Positions 26,737 through 36,810 of a stretch of 64,000 nt of DNA are shown here, in pieces. Origin of the DNA: an uncultured Aequorivita sp. (lineage in GTDB: Bacteria; Bacteroidota; Bacteroidia; Flavobacteriales; Flavobacteriaceae); the NCBI GenBank assembly GCA_937125455.1, contig CAKZLK010000047.1, forward strand, positions 140,526 to 204,525, written 5' to 3'. The position numbers and the translations under genes are program-made. A model generated the notes under the pieces. That model did not search any database and was not told the origin of the DNA. It was given only the letters and a program-made list of their open reading frames with translations. Positions within the stretch are counted from its first letter, which is position 1. Every line of letters begins with the position of its first letter.

Positions 26737-28622
26737 TAAGCTATTTTAAAATTTTTAAAGTTGAAAAATACTGCAGTGCCGTTTTTATAGTCTTCGGAAA
26801 TAGTTCCGTTCAATTGTTGGGTCAATAACTGAATTAATTGTGTGCCGAAGCCCGTGCCTTTGGGTTTTGAACCTTCCGTTTTGCCGATGCCGTTGTCTGT
26901 AACCTTTAGCAGGAGATCATTGTTCTCTTTAACAAGGCTTATATTAATCTGCCCTTTAGTGCCTTCGGGAAAAGCATATTTTAGTGCATTTGTTAAAAGT
27001 TCGTTTACGATAAGCCCAATAGGAACGGCGGTGTCCACATCTAAATTTAGATCTTCCATTGCACATTCAATTTTCACTTTTTCTTCTGCATTAAAAGTAT
27101 CCAGCACGCCTTCGCTTAAATTCATAAAGTAATCTTTCATTTCAATACTGCCCAAATTTTCGCCTTGATACAATTTTTGGTGAATAATACCCATACTCTG
27201 AACGCGGTTTTGGCTAGCGAGCATAGCTTCTTTGCTGGCGCCGTCTTCCAATTTTGCCGATTGAAGTGCGATAAGGCTTTTCACCATTTCTAGGTTATTT
27301 TTTACGCGGTGGTGAATTTCTTTTAGCAACAATTCGTTCTGTTTATTTTTAGCGTCGAGTTCTGTATTTAATATTGCTAATGACTTTCTCTTTTTACTGA
27401 TGTTTTTCAAAGTAAAATACATTCCAAAGAGAATAATGGCAAGCAATCCAGCAATGCCAATATAAAGAATTTGTGTTTTGCGTTGTTGCGAAATTTTCGC
27501 CTGTTGATCTATAATTTCCAAATCTTTTTTGGCAGTTTCATATTTTACCTGTAGCTCACTATCTTTACGGGCAATAATTGTGTTTAGGTATTCTGTATGG
27601 CCTTGTTCATAAAGTTCGTGATATTCCAGCGCGTTTTTATAATCGCCTAACTGACTGTAAATATTTGAAACATGCATATAGTTTTCCCAAAGGTTTTTGG
27701 TGTTGCCAATGCGTTTCATAATCTCTATTGCCTTTAAATTATAAAGCAGTGCTTCGGCATATTTTCCCTGTAAAATATACACATGGCCAATATTTGCAGT
27801 AGGTGGCATCATGTATCGGGTAAACCCAATTTTCTCGGCACCTTCATAACAGCGGTTGTAATCTGCAATTGCTTCAGGATATTTTTCCATATATTTATAG
27901 ATATTTCCCCGACCATTATAACAGGCCAAAAGCGGTGGTCCGTTTTCGCCAATTTTTTTATAGAGACTTATGGCTTGGTTCATATTTGCCAAACTTTCAT
28001 CCAGGTTGCCCAAAAACAATTGGTTTTCTGCGAGCCGCCGATAGGAAAGGGCCAAATCTTCGTCATACCCATATTTTTCTTGAATGGCGATAGCTTTTTT
28101 GCAATATTCAGCACCTTCTGCATAACTGTCTGAATAGTAAAGTAGATCGCTTATTTTTGTATAGCATTGTGCAATTCCACGTTGGTCGCCCGTTTTTTCA
28201 TAAAGAGCCAATGCTTTGTAAACAGCTTCAGAGCCTTTGTCATATTCAGCGGTGCCACTATAGTTGGTTGTTAACAAAAGATAGGCGTCTGCCAAGGGTT
28301 TTGACATTTCCTGTTTCTTATATACAGCAATCGCCTTTTGAAGATAAATTATAGAAGAATCCAGTAGTGTGTGGTCTTCATGCCATTTTGCCAAACCGAT
28401 ATAAGCATTTCCAAGAGATTCAAAATCTTTATTTTTTGTGGAAAGTTGAATATTTTTTTTAAAGTTGATATATTCCTGAAGCGTGTCCTTAGCTTTTGAA
28501 ATATTTCTTTCCTTTTCTAAATAGGAATTTTTTAGTGTGTCTTCTTGTGTTTGGGAAGAAGTTTGGGGAAGACTACTCCACGAAACGCAAGCTAATACTG
28601 CAGTGAGTAAAAGTCGTTTCAT
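26736..28622 (-). CDS. TPR-containing sensor histidine kinase (HisKA_2 / HATPase)
   Basis: TPRs, one TM, LLLKEIHHRVKNNLEMVKSLIALQSAKLED, IGLIVNELLTNALKYAFPEGTKGQI, VTDNGIGKTEG; stop overlaps RR start (TAATG). Confidence 0.95.
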   Translation of the reverse strand: MKRLLLTAVLACVSWSSLPQTSSQTQEDTLKNSYLEKERNISKAKDTLQEYINFKKNIQLSTKNKDFESLGNAYIGLAKWHEDHTLLDSSIIYLQKAIAVYKKQEMSKPLADAYLLLTTNYSGTAEYDKGSEAVYKALALYEKTGDQRGIAQCYTKISDLLYYSDSYAEGAEYCKKAIAIQEKYGYDEDLALSYRRLAENQLFLGNLDESLANMNQAISLYKKIGENGPPLLACYNGRGNIYKYMEKYPEAIADYNRCYEGAEKIGFTRYMMPPTANIGHVYILQGKYAEALLYNLKAIEIMKRIGNTKNLWENYMHVSNIYSQLGDYKNALEYHELYEQGHTEYLNTIIARKDSELQVKYETAKKDLEIIDQQAKISQQRKTQILYIGIAGLLAIILFGMYFTLKNISKKRKSLAILNTELDAKNKQNELLLKEIHHRVKNNLEMVKSLIALQSAKLEDGASKEAMLASQNRVQSMGIIHQKLYQGENLGSIEMKDYFMNLSEGVLDTFNAEEKVKIECAMEDLNLDVDTAVPIGLIVNELLTNALKYAFPEGTKGQINISLVKENNDLLLKVTDNGIGKTEGSKPKGTGFGTQLIQLLTQQLNGTISEDYKNGTAVFFNFKNFKIA

Positions 28623-28686
28623 TATTGTAAGGATTGGCTGTTAGTTGTTTATAAATATAGGGAGATTAATGTAATAATCAAATCTA

Positions 28687-29286
28687 TTACTCTCCCCAAT
28701 GCACAAAAATGGTTTTTACGCTTTGAATATCTTTATTGTCCGGAAATTCTTTTTCAAGTTTTGTAATAAGTTGCATTCCCTTTGCGCAATTCTCAAAATC
28801 ATACTGGCACTGGTAACTATACCCCAAAGCTAATCTGTAATTGGCTTCAAAATCTGAAGGATAAAGGGCTACCGCTTTTTTATACTGAAATACTGCGTTG
28901 TAGTAATTTCTTTTTTTTAGCCACTTATCGCCGTCTTCCAAATAGAAATAATACTTTTCCTCATCATTATTTTCAAGAGATCTTTCTTGGGTAGTTTTTA
29001 CATTGGGGAAGCCAAACCGGAAATTCTGGAAGGTAAAATAAATGCCCAAAACAATCAGCGGAAGACCAATGCCTAAAAGAAGAAGAAATCTGCGGGCTTC
29101 CTTTTTGTGCTTTTTGATAATCTCCTTTCTTATCGCGAGTAACTGTTCTGGATTTGCTTTTTTTATATTGAAGGCATCACCCACGGCATTATAATACTCG
29201 TTTTTTATAGCACCGTAATCTCTATTTTTAAAAAAGGACCGTTTTGCAGGAAGCAAATTTTTGTTGTTACGGAGCGTAACAATCAT
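28687..29286 (-). CDS. TPR-like membrane protein, hypothetical
   Basis: TM RRFLLLLGIGLPLIVLGIYFTFQ; GDKWLKKRNYYNAVFQYKKAVALYPSDFEANYRLALGYSYQ; possible start at 29286. Confidence 0.75.
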   Translation of the reverse strand: MIVTLRNNKNLLPAKRSFFKNRDYGAIKNEYYNAVGDAFNIKKANPEQLLAIRKEIIKKHKKEARRFLLLLGIGLPLIVLGIYFTFQNFRFGFPNVKTTQERSLENNDEEKYYFYLEDGDKWLKKRNYYNAVFQYKKAVALYPSDFEANYRLALGYSYQCQYDFENCAKGMQLITKLEKEFPDNKDIQSVKTIFVHWGE

Positions 29287-29403
29287 ATGGTTAATACTTC
29301 CAAAGCCGCCGAGCATGATGTAGAATTTAATACAGTAATCAAGATACCCTTTTTTATATTTATTGCCAAATTCACAATAAAAACCTCAAGGTAGAAAATT
29401 AGC

Positions 29404-29604
29404 CGTATCTTCGCACCTTATTAAAACCGTCTTCTTAGTTTTAATGGTTTTTAAAAAGACCGAATTCTAAAAGCGCCGCGATATACTATCTCCAAGCGCA
29501 GCGGTCTAAAAAAAAATAAATACAGCTTCCAATAAACAATGAAATGTCATCCTGAGCTTTTCGAAGGAATGCAACTTGGAACCTGAAACCTGAAACATTT
29601 TTAT
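29404..29604 (+). promoter_or_regulatory. Probable promoter (-7-like TATCTTCG) and structured ~190-nt 5' leader of DEAD-box helicase
   Basis: gccgTATCTTCGcac resembles Bacteroidota TAnnTTTG; leader contains AGACCG(29457-29462)/CGGTCT(29502-29507) pairing with nested GCGC/GCGC. Confidence 0.45.
29550..29574. repeat. Dispersed repeat of GTCATCCTGAGCTT(T/G)TCGAAGGA type
   Basis: gtcatcctgagcttttcgaaggaatg. Confidence 0.6.
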
Positions 29605-30876
29605 ATGTCATTTAAATCACTTGGGCTGTCCGATGCCCTGCTGAAAGCTATCAGCAAAAAAGGATATGAAACGCCTTCGGCAATTCAACAAAAAGCAATC
29701 CCTTTAATTTTAGAAAGAAAAGATGTGCTGGCCTCCGCACAGACCGGTAGTGGTAAAACAGCTGGTTTTGCATTGCCAATGCTTCAAATATTAAACAATC
29801 AACCTCCATTGCGCCAACGGCCCGTTCGCGCATTAATACTTACCCCAACCCGTGAACTCGCCGCACAAGTGCAGGACGAGTTTCGAGAATACAGCGAATT
29901 TACGGATCTACGATCTACCGTTATTTTTGGTGGTGTAGGTGCCAATCCGCAAATTCGTGCCTTGCGTAACGGAGTAGATATTTTGGTGGCAACACCAGGT
30001 AGATTGCTCGATTTGGAAAACCAAAATGCACTTTCACTTTCAAAAGTGGAAATACTCGTTTTGGACGAAGCGGACAGAATGCTCGATATGGGTTTTCTGC
30101 GTGATATTAAAAAAATACTTGCTTTGCTTCCCAATAAAAGACAGAATCTTTTATTTTCCGCAACCTTTTCAAAGGATATAAAGAAATTGGCCAATGAGTT
30201 TTTGCACCATCCCGTTATGGTGGAAGCAACTCCGGAAAATACCACGGTGGAAAAGATTGACCAAACCGTTTATAGAGTAGATAAAGCCCAAAAGACAGAT
30301 TTAATTATTAAACTTATTTCTGAGGGCAACTGGCAACAGGTTTTGGTTTTTACAAGGACCAAGCACGGTGCCAACCGGTTAAGTGAAAAACTTGAAAAAG
30401 CGAAAATCACTTCCGCCGCAATTCACGGAAATAAAAGCCAGGGAGCGCGAACAAGAGCGCTTTCAGGATTTAAGGAAGGAAAAGTACGCGTTTTGGTTGC
30501 GACTGATATTGCAGCACGTGGGTTAGATATTCCATTATTGCCACACGTTATCAATTTTGAATTACCAAACATTTCCGAAGATTATGTACACCGAATAGGC
30601 CGTACCGGAAGGGCAGGAGCCAGTGGTGAAGCACTTTCGTTAGTAAGCCTTGATGAGGTTGGTTATTTAAAGGATATTGAAAAATTGATTGGGGAGCGTT
30701 TGCAACCCAAAACTATAGAGGACTTTCAACCTACAGAAACCATGGCCGACGTAAAAGCAGCCGAGGAAGAAAAGAAACAGCAAAAAGCGCAACGCCACAG
30801 CCGTGGGCGGAATGCTGGGAATAGGGGAAATTCTTCTTCTAAAGGAAACAATAATAGAAATAGGGGAAGGAGATAA
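29605..30876 (+). CDS. DEAD/DEAH box RNA helicase
   Basis: [55 protein letters not shown]; basic C-terminal tail. Confidence 0.97.
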   Translation: MSFKSLGLSDALLKAISKKGYETPSAIQQKAIPLILERKDVLASAQTGSGKTAGFALPMLQILNNQPPLRQRPVRALILTPTRELAAQVQDEFREYSEFTDLRSTVIFGGVGANPQIRALRNGVDILVATPGRLLDLENQNALSLSKVEILVLDEADRMLDMGFLRDIKKILALLPNKRQNLLFSATFSKDIKKLANEFLHHPVMVEATPENTTVEKIDQTVYRVDKAQKTDLIIKLISEGNWQQVLVFTRTKHGANRLSEKLEKAKITSAAIHGNKSQGARTRALSGFKEGKVRVLVATDIAARGLDIPLLPHVINFELPNISEDYVHRIGRTGRAGASGEALSLVSLDEVGYLKDIEKLIGERLQPKTIEDFQPTETMADVKAAEEEKKQQKAQRHSRGRNAGNRGNSSSKGNNNRNRGRR

Positions 30877-30886
30877 GTGTAATGGT

Positions 30887-31222
30887 TTAGTCTAACTTAA
30901 TTTTATTAGAATCTGCACCCTGCTTTCTAATTTGCACAATGAGTGCGACAGGATACATAATAGCAGCGAAAAACCATAAATACTTAATTTTTTCCTTTCC
31001 CATAAAATAATAATCAAAAGTAACAACACTCATGGCCAAAAGAATATTTAGGATAATTATAATGTAATTTAGTGCTATGCGTTTTTTTGACGAAAGTTTT
31101 TTCAGCAACATAAACAGGTTGAAAAGCGCAGTAACAAATTGGAGGATGGCAAGCGCATACCATCTTCTAAAAGGCTTAATCAACCTAACAAAAAATAAAA
31201 TATTTTTTTCATCCAAAGTCAA
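30887..31222 (-). CDS. Hypothetical small membrane protein
   Basis: Three hydrophobic segments; immediately downstream of acr3. Confidence 0.6.
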   Translation of the reverse strand: MTLDEKNILFFVRLIKPFRRWYALAILQFVTALFNLFMLLKKLSSKKRIALNYIIIILNILLAMSVVTFDYYFMGKEKIKYLWFFAAIMYPVALIVQIRKQGADSNKIKLD

Positions 31223-31241
31223 AACGCAGATTGGAGTACTA

Positions 31242-32291
31242 CTAAAATATTTCTTTTCTGAAATACTTCTTCCGCAACCAAAATGAGACCCTTACCAATA
31301 AAATCAAAGCAGGAACTTCAACCAAAGGACCAATAACCCCAGTAAAAGCTTGCCCAGAATTTAGTCCAAAAACAGCTATGGCAACAGCAATGGCCAATTC
31401 AAAATTGTTTCCAGCCGCGGTAAAGGCTATGGAAGCGGTTTTGTCATAAGTTGTACCCATTGCTTTTGAAAAGAAGAACCCAATAAGGAACATTAGACTA
31501 AAATAAATAAGCAACGGCACAGCAATGAGCAATACATCCATTGGGATTTCCACTATCAATTCCCCTTTCAAAGAAAACATCACTACAATAGTAAATAGTA
31601 ATGCAATTAGCGTCATTGGTGAAATGGTTGCAATGAACTTGGTTGTGTACCACTCTTCACCTTTCCACGGCACCAAAATCACTCTGCTCAATATGCCAAG
31701 CACAAAAGGAATGCCTAAATAAATAGCCACACTTTCGGCGATTGTGGCTATGGAAATATCAACAATGGCACCTTCAAATCCAAAATATGGAGGCAATACG
31801 GTAATAAAAATCCAAGCGTAAAAACTATAGGCAAACACTTGAAAAATACTGTTGAGCGCTACCAAGCCCGCACCGTATTCACTGCTTCCTTCGGCAAGGT
31901 CGTTCCATACCAAAACCATTGCAATGCAACGGGCGAGACCAATTAAAATAAGCCCTACCATATATTCTGGATAATCTCGAAGAAAAGTTACTGCCAATAC
32001 AAACATAAGTACGGGACCAATAATCCAGTTTAAAATTAAGGAGATGGAAAGTACTTTTACATCCTTAAACACTTTTGGCAAAAGAGCATAATTTACCTTG
32101 GCGAGTGGCGGATACATCATTAGAATTAACCCGATTGCGATGGGGATATTTGTTGTGCCACTACTAAATGAATTTAGTATGTCCGGAAATGAAGGAACAA
32201 AGTAACCTATTCCTACACCTATAGTCATCGCTATAAAAATCCAAAGGGTTAGGTAACTATCTAAAAAACTTAATTTCTTGGGAGTTGCCAT
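31242..32291 (-). CDS. ACR3-family arsenite efflux transporter
   Basis: [81 protein letters not shown]. Confidence 0.95.
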   Translation of the reverse strand: MATPKKLSFLDSYLTLWIFIAMTIGVGIGYFVPSFPDILNSFSSGTTNIPIAIGLILMMYPPLAKVNYALLPKVFKDVKVLSISLILNWIIGPVLMFVLAVTFLRDYPEYMVGLILIGLARCIAMVLVWNDLAEGSSEYGAGLVALNSIFQVFAYSFYAWIFITVLPPYFGFEGAIVDISIATIAESVAIYLGIPFVLGILSRVILVPWKGEEWYTTKFIATISPMTLIALLFTIVVMFSLKGELIVEIPMDVLLIAVPLLIYFSLMFLIGFFFSKAMGTTYDKTASIAFTAAGNNFELAIAVAIAVFGLNSGQAFTGVIGPLVEVPALILLVRVSFWLRKKYFRKEIF

Positions 32292-32292
32292 T

Positions 32293-32910
32293 TTATAAAT
32301 TTATTTTTGAGAATACATATTTCATTTCGGTCGCAATCTGCTCGCTGCGCTCTTTATAAACTTTCTTTTGTTCTGAGGTTCCATCTGAAATTTTTGGGTC
32401 TTCATACATAATGGAAATACGTTTTTCAGACCCTGCTACAAATGGACAGCCCGCATCAGCCTGAGAGCAGGTCATTACTGCGGCAAAGCCACTTTTGGGG
32501 TTGGAATCGTCGTCATATTTTTTTGAAAAGGCAAGTAAGGGATCTTTGTTAGTGGCGTATGTAATTTGATAGACAGGATTTTCAGCTGAGGTTTCTTTGG
32601 AAATCTGAAATCCAGTATTTTCCAAAGTTTTCACTACCATTGGATAAACCGCGGTTGCTTCCGTGCCACCGGAATAGCATTCAATATCTGATATAGCGAA
32701 ATATTCCGACATTGCCTGGGCCCAAATCTGTGCCAAATGGCTACGTCGGGAATTGTGGGTGCAAATAAAGTTTAACTGAATTATTTGATCTTCCTGTGTT
32801 TTGGAGTTTATATATGATATAAGAGGTTGTAGAACTGTTTTCCTTTCTTCAGAAAGAGTTTTAGTCTCCAATGTTTCAATGTAATTCTGGATTGGTTTTA
32901 AGAGTTTCAT
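32293..32910 (-). CDS. Arsenate reductase-like low-molecular-weight phosphatase family protein
   Basis: [23 protein letters not shown] (CX5R-like loop), [28 protein letters not shown]. Confidence 0.9.
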   Translation of the reverse strand: MKLLKPIQNYIETLETKTLSEERKTVLQPLISYINSKTQEDQIIQLNFICTHNSRRSHLAQIWAQAMSEYFAISDIECYSGGTEATAVYPMVVKTLENTGFQISKETSAENPVYQITYATNKDPLLAFSKKYDDDSNPKSGFAAVMTCSQADAGCPFVAGSEKRISIMYEDPKISDGTSEQKKVYKERSEQIATEMKYVFSKINL

Positions 32911-32929
32911 TTGATGTATGGTTGATTTT

Positions 32930-33418
32930 TTACGTTCCGACTATTTTACTTCGTCGCTCCAAAAGCACGTTGTCTTTCCACACGCCGTGAAGTTGTCCCA
33001 CTTTTTCTTTATATCCAATTTCTCGAAAACCACACTTCATGTGTAATTTATGGCTAGCGGTATTGTCTCGAAAGATTCCTGATTGTAGGGTCCATATGTC
33101 ATTAGCTTCGCTTATTTCAATTAAATTCTTTAAAAGAAATTCGCCTACACCTTTTCCTCTTGCAGATTCTGAAACGTAAACGCTTACCTCAGCTACACCG
33201 CCATAAACACAACGGCTAGAAACAGGGGAGAGGGCAGCCCAGCCTAAATACTGGTTTTCTTTTACAACCAGGATTCTTCCAAACGAAAGATGCCCATTGT
33301 TCCACTTTTCCCAATATGGAATGGTTGTTTCAAAAGTAGCTGTTCCCGTTGCTAAACCTTCGCCGTAAATTCTGGCGACTTCAGGAAAATTTTCTTCAGA
33401 AATATCAATCAACTTCAT
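32930..33418 (-). CDS. GNAT N-acetyltransferase, ArsN/phosphinothricin-acetyltransferase-like
   Basis: EGLATGTATFETTIPYWEKW, VSVYVSESARGKGVGEFLL, LHMKCGFREIGYKEKVGQLHGVWKD. Confidence 0.88.
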   Translation of the reverse strand: MKLIDISEENFPEVARIYGEGLATGTATFETTIPYWEKWNNGHLSFGRILVVKENQYLGWAALSPVSSRCVYGGVAEVSVYVSESARGKGVGEFLLKNLIEISEANDIWTLQSGIFRDNTASHKLHMKCGFREIGYKEKVGQLHGVWKDNVLLERRSKIVGT

Positions 33419-33429
33419 ACTAGTTCATA

Positions 33430-33897
33430 CTAGCAACAATTGCCGTCTGGCGAGCAACAAGGTTCATCGTTTATCTCAGCAAGTTTCACCTTCGTTTTTT
33501 CAACAGGAATACCACAATTTTCTTTTGCAAGACAATCAGTTTGTTTAGTGGTGAGTAAAAAGTTGGTGCCATCAAAGTCCAGCCCGAATTTACCAATCGT
33601 TTCGGCTTGGTATTCCACTTCAATTTCCAAATCTTTAAGGCCAAGTACTTTTTCCGAAAGCTCTATAATGTGAAGCAGTTTTTCGGGGTGCAAGCGGTGG
33701 TTGTAGTCGTCGGCATTCCAAAGTTGGAAATTGGCAACTTCCTCGTTACGGACCGTCCCACCGCAGTCAATAAAGTGTTTAGTGATTTTTCCCACTTCAG
33801 TAACGTGAAAATGACTGGGAACCAAATCGCCATTGGGCTGCATAAAAGTTATATGCTCAAGTTGTGTCAATTGTTTTTTAATTTCAGAGAGTTTCAT
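33430..33897 (-). CDS. DUF6428 family protein with Cys-rich C-terminus
   Basis: HFHVTEVGKITKHFIDCGGTVRNEEVANFQLWNADDYNHRLHPEKLL; C-term EPCCSPDGNCC; in ars operon. Confidence 0.8.
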   Translation of the reverse strand: MKLSEIKKQLTQLEHITFMQPNGDLVPSHFHVTEVGKITKHFIDCGGTVRNEEVANFQLWNADDYNHRLHPEKLLHIIELSEKVLGLKDLEIEVEYQAETIGKFGLDFDGTNFLLTTKQTDCLAKENCGIPVEKTKVKLAEINDEPCCSPDGNCC

Positions 33898-33909
33898 AAT
33901 TATATGGTT

Positions 33910-34242
33910 TTAACAACAGTTCGATTTATTTTCTAAGTCTTGATTTAAAAACTGGTTCATAACCGTTTTCATAGCTGTCCAGTTTTCTTGGTGAATGCAA
34001 TAACAAATACTGGTGCCTTCAATATTTCCTTTTATCAAACCAAGGTTCTTAAGTTCCTTTAAATGCTGACTTATGGTAGGTTGTGCCAAACCAATTTCTT
34101 CCACCAAGTCACCACAAATACAAGCGTTAATTTTGAATAAATGCTGAAGAATGGCCACTCGTGCAGGATGACCAAAGGCCTTGGCAAAAGTTGCTACTTG
34201 ATTTTGTTGATCCGTAAATATTTCTGTTTTGGTAATTCCCAT
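33910..34242 (-). CDS. arsR: ArsR/SmtB family transcriptional regulator
   Basis: GHPARVAILQHLFKINACICGDLVEEIGLAQPTISQHLKELKNLGLIKG; C-term NKSNCC. Confidence 0.95.
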   Translation of the reverse strand: MGITKTEIFTDQQNQVATFAKAFGHPARVAILQHLFKINACICGDLVEEIGLAQPTISQHLKELKNLGLIKGNIEGTSICYCIHQENWTAMKTVMNQFLNQDLENKSNCC

Positions 34243-34322
34243 TATTGTTATATATATTTATTGCAATATTACGATAAAGAATTAATTGCACATAATTAAT
34301 TGAAAAAAAAGTGTGAAAAATT

Positions 34323-35618
34323 TTATTGATTGTTTTTTGATTCTTCTTTCTTATAAAACCATTCAATTATAAAGCAGATGCAGATTATTCCCACCGAAAT
34401 CGCTGCGCCCAAAAAGTTTGAGGAGGTTTGTTGTACAATTAAAACAACAAAGGCAATGGCCGATAGTAAAGCGCCGATCAGGCTGATAGTTTTGACGGCG
34501 TTTATCTCTTTCGCCTTTCTAAAACTAACGTAATTTACTACTGCAAAAACTAAGAGAAACCCCGAGCTGCCCGATGTGGAAATACTCTCTAGATTTAGAA
34601 AATTTGCAATTACTAGGGTTAGTATTACCGTAATTATCAACCCTACCGGTTTATTCCAAAATTGATCTGTGAAGGAATGAGGGAGCTCATCGTCTTCTGC
34701 AAGTTCAAAACTTACCCTACTGCCACCGTAAAGTGTAGCATTTATAGCCGAAAAGGTGGATATAAGCGCGGCAACCGTCATTATTGTAAATCCAATTTGT
34801 CCGATCATGGGCTTAGAGGCTGCGGCCAAGACATAATCTTTGGCAGTGGCAATTTTATCAAAACTTAAAGAGCCAATAGTAACCATCGCTATAATTATAT
34901 AGAGCAAAACCACGAATCCTACGGAAATAAAATAGGCGCGGGGAACATTTTTCTTTTGGTTTTCCATGTCCGGAACAGCGTTGGCGATCAGTTCAAAGCC
35001 TTCATAGGCTACAAAAATCACCATTCCACCTGTAAGAAGCTGTAGCGGACTCTCCCATTTTGCGGGATTCAGCTGGCTAATGTTTGCATTTCCAAATAAG
35101 CCATAAATTCCAATTCCTGCAAAAGCCAATAGAATAAAAAGTTTTATGAAAACGGCAATACTTTCAATTTTACCAACAACCTTTAAGCTGTAATAATTAA
35201 TAAGGGTTGCCAATAAAACAACACCACTCACAAAAATATGAGTGTCTATAGCTTTGGTTCCAGTAATGGAAATTAAATTGGGAGCATAAGAGCCAAACGC
35301 ACTGGCATAAAGGGAGAGCATGATGATATAACTAATCCACAAAACGTTATTGATGCCGCCGCTAAAAATACCTTTGCCAAATCCTTCATTTACAAACCGT
35401 ACGGTTCCGCCTCTGTCTGGATAGGATAATGATAGTTTGGAATAGCTATAAGCTGTAAACAAGGCTATAATTCCCGCAAATAGAAAGGCTATTGGAGTCC
35501 CTCCTTTAGCTAGCGAAACAGCTAGTCCCAAAACCGCAAAAATTCCACCACCTACCATTCCGCCAATGCCTATAGCTATAGCGTCTTTTAGTTTTATAGT
35601 GTCGTTGGATTTTTTCAT
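34323..35618 (-). CDS. APC family amino acid permease
   Basis: AIAIGIGGMVGGGIFAVLGLAVSLAKGGTPIAFL, multi-TM. Confidence 0.9.
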   Translation of the reverse strand: MKKSNDTIKLKDAIAIGIGGMVGGGIFAVLGLAVSLAKGGTPIAFLFAGIIALFTAYSYSKLSLSYPDRGGTVRFVNEGFGKGIFSGGINNVLWISYIIMLSLYASAFGSYAPNLISITGTKAIDTHIFVSGVVLLATLINYYSLKVVGKIESIAVFIKLFILLAFAGIGIYGLFGNANISQLNPAKWESPLQLLTGGMVIFVAYEGFELIANAVPDMENQKKNVPRAYFISVGFVVLLYIIIAMVTIGSLSFDKIATAKDYVLAAASKPMIGQIGFTIMTVAALISTFSAINATLYGGSRVSFELAEDDELPHSFTDQFWNKPVGLIITVILTLVIANFLNLESISTSGSSGFLLVFAVVNYVSFRKAKEINAVKTISLIGALLSAIAFVVLIVQQTSSNFLGAAISVGIICICFIIEWFYKKEESKNNQ

Positions 35619-35644
35619 CGTGATGTGCTTTCTCTATAATTAAT

Positions 35645-36208
35645 TTATAAATCCAGTAATTTTTCAAAAGTATCAAAATGATGTTTTTCTGTTCTAAGTG
35701 AAATAGTCAACATATCATTTCTAAGTACAATGGAATAGATTTCTTTAGAAATGAAAAGAGACTTTAGCCTTTGATTCAAACTCTCTATTAGTGAAACCTT
35801 ATTTGTTGCATCATTAATTAAATAATCTTTTGATAATTTATAAATTTTTAGTTCTTTTTTGAAAAGCCTTTTCATCATACCAATACTATCTTTTCTTCTT
35901 ATTGCGAACTCGGAGTTTTGCGACCCCACCCACGGAATTGACCATTCTGCTATGGTAAGAAGGCATTGTTTTTTAGAAGAAAGTATCAAGTTTCCTGTGG
36001 AAGTGTAAGTGGCTTTTTTATATTTTAAATGCCAAGGTTTTGGAGCCATTATCTCACCTTGTATAAAATATGACCAAGCGTTGTAATTCCCTTTAACTTT
36101 ACCATTCTTGCTGGCAACATAATTTTCAAATTGTCTGCAGAATTCCTCATTCATTTTATAGAAAGGAGATGTGAGTTCCGATGAGGCAGCATTTGATTTT
36201 ATCTTCAT
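35645..36208 (-). CDS. Hypothetical protein
   Basis: ORF with coding-like composition, adjacent (0 bp) to GNAT gene. Confidence 0.65.
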   Translation of the reverse strand: MKIKSNAASSELTSPFYKMNEEFCRQFENYVASKNGKVKGNYNAWSYFIQGEIMAPKPWHLKYKKATYTSTGNLILSSKKQCLLTIAEWSIPWVGSQNSEFAIRRKDSIGMMKRLFKKELKIYKLSKDYLINDATNKVSLIESLNQRLKSLFISKEIYSIVLRNDMLTISLRTEKHHFDTFEKLLDL

Positions 36209-36670
36209 TTATTCTTTTCTTAAAAGCTTCCCAAAGCAAACGCTGTTTTCTACCCCAGCATATTGACCATAATTGTCTATAAATTTATAGCCACATTTTT
36301 TATAAAGTGAAATGGCCTCGGGTTGTTTGATTCCTGTTTCTAAAATACATTTTTTGTTGCCCAGTTCCATAGCCCAAGATTCAAGTTCTTTTAAAACTTC
36401 ACGGGCTATTCCTTTTCCGCGTAAATTTAAAGGAACAAACATGCGTTTTACTTCCATGACGTTTGGTTCATATTGTTTTATGGCGCCACAACCTATGGCT
36501 TGATTTTCTTCATTATAAGCAACCACGCTAAATTTTATAGAATCAATTTTATTGAACTGGTCATAAAAAGAATGGTCATCACCATCACGAATAGCTAAGT
36601 CTGCATCAAGCTCTCTTACTAGCTTTATGAAGTCTTCGTTTTTTGAATTGGTACGTTTTAAAAAAATCAT
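36209..36670 (-). CDS. GNAT family N-acetyltransferase
   Basis: VKRMFVPLNLRGKGIAREVLKELESWAMELGNKKCILETGIKQPEAISLYKKCGYKFID. Confidence 0.92.
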   Translation of the reverse strand: MIFLKRTNSKNEDFIKLVRELDADLAIRDGDDHSFYDQFNKIDSIKFSVVAYNEENQAIGCGAIKQYEPNVMEVKRMFVPLNLRGKGIAREVLKELESWAMELGNKKCILETGIKQPEAISLYKKCGYKFIDNYGQYAGVENSVCFGKLLRKE

Positions 36671-36810
36671 TTATAAAATTGGGAGTTGGTAGGGTTTTGC
36701 TTCAATAAAATCTTATACTTAGAATCTAAAGATAATAAAGGTTTTTTATCTTAGCCAATTCCTAAAATATTTAAAATTTAATTTTTACTCTTTCCATTCA
36801 ATATTTTTTT

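Noticed and set aside
35645-36670. GNAT plus adjacent 187-aa protein as a GNAT-type toxin-antitoxin pair
   Set aside because: Partner lacks an RHH/DUF1778-like antitoxin sequence and is larger than typical antitoxins; the GNAT resembles ordinary acetyltransferases.
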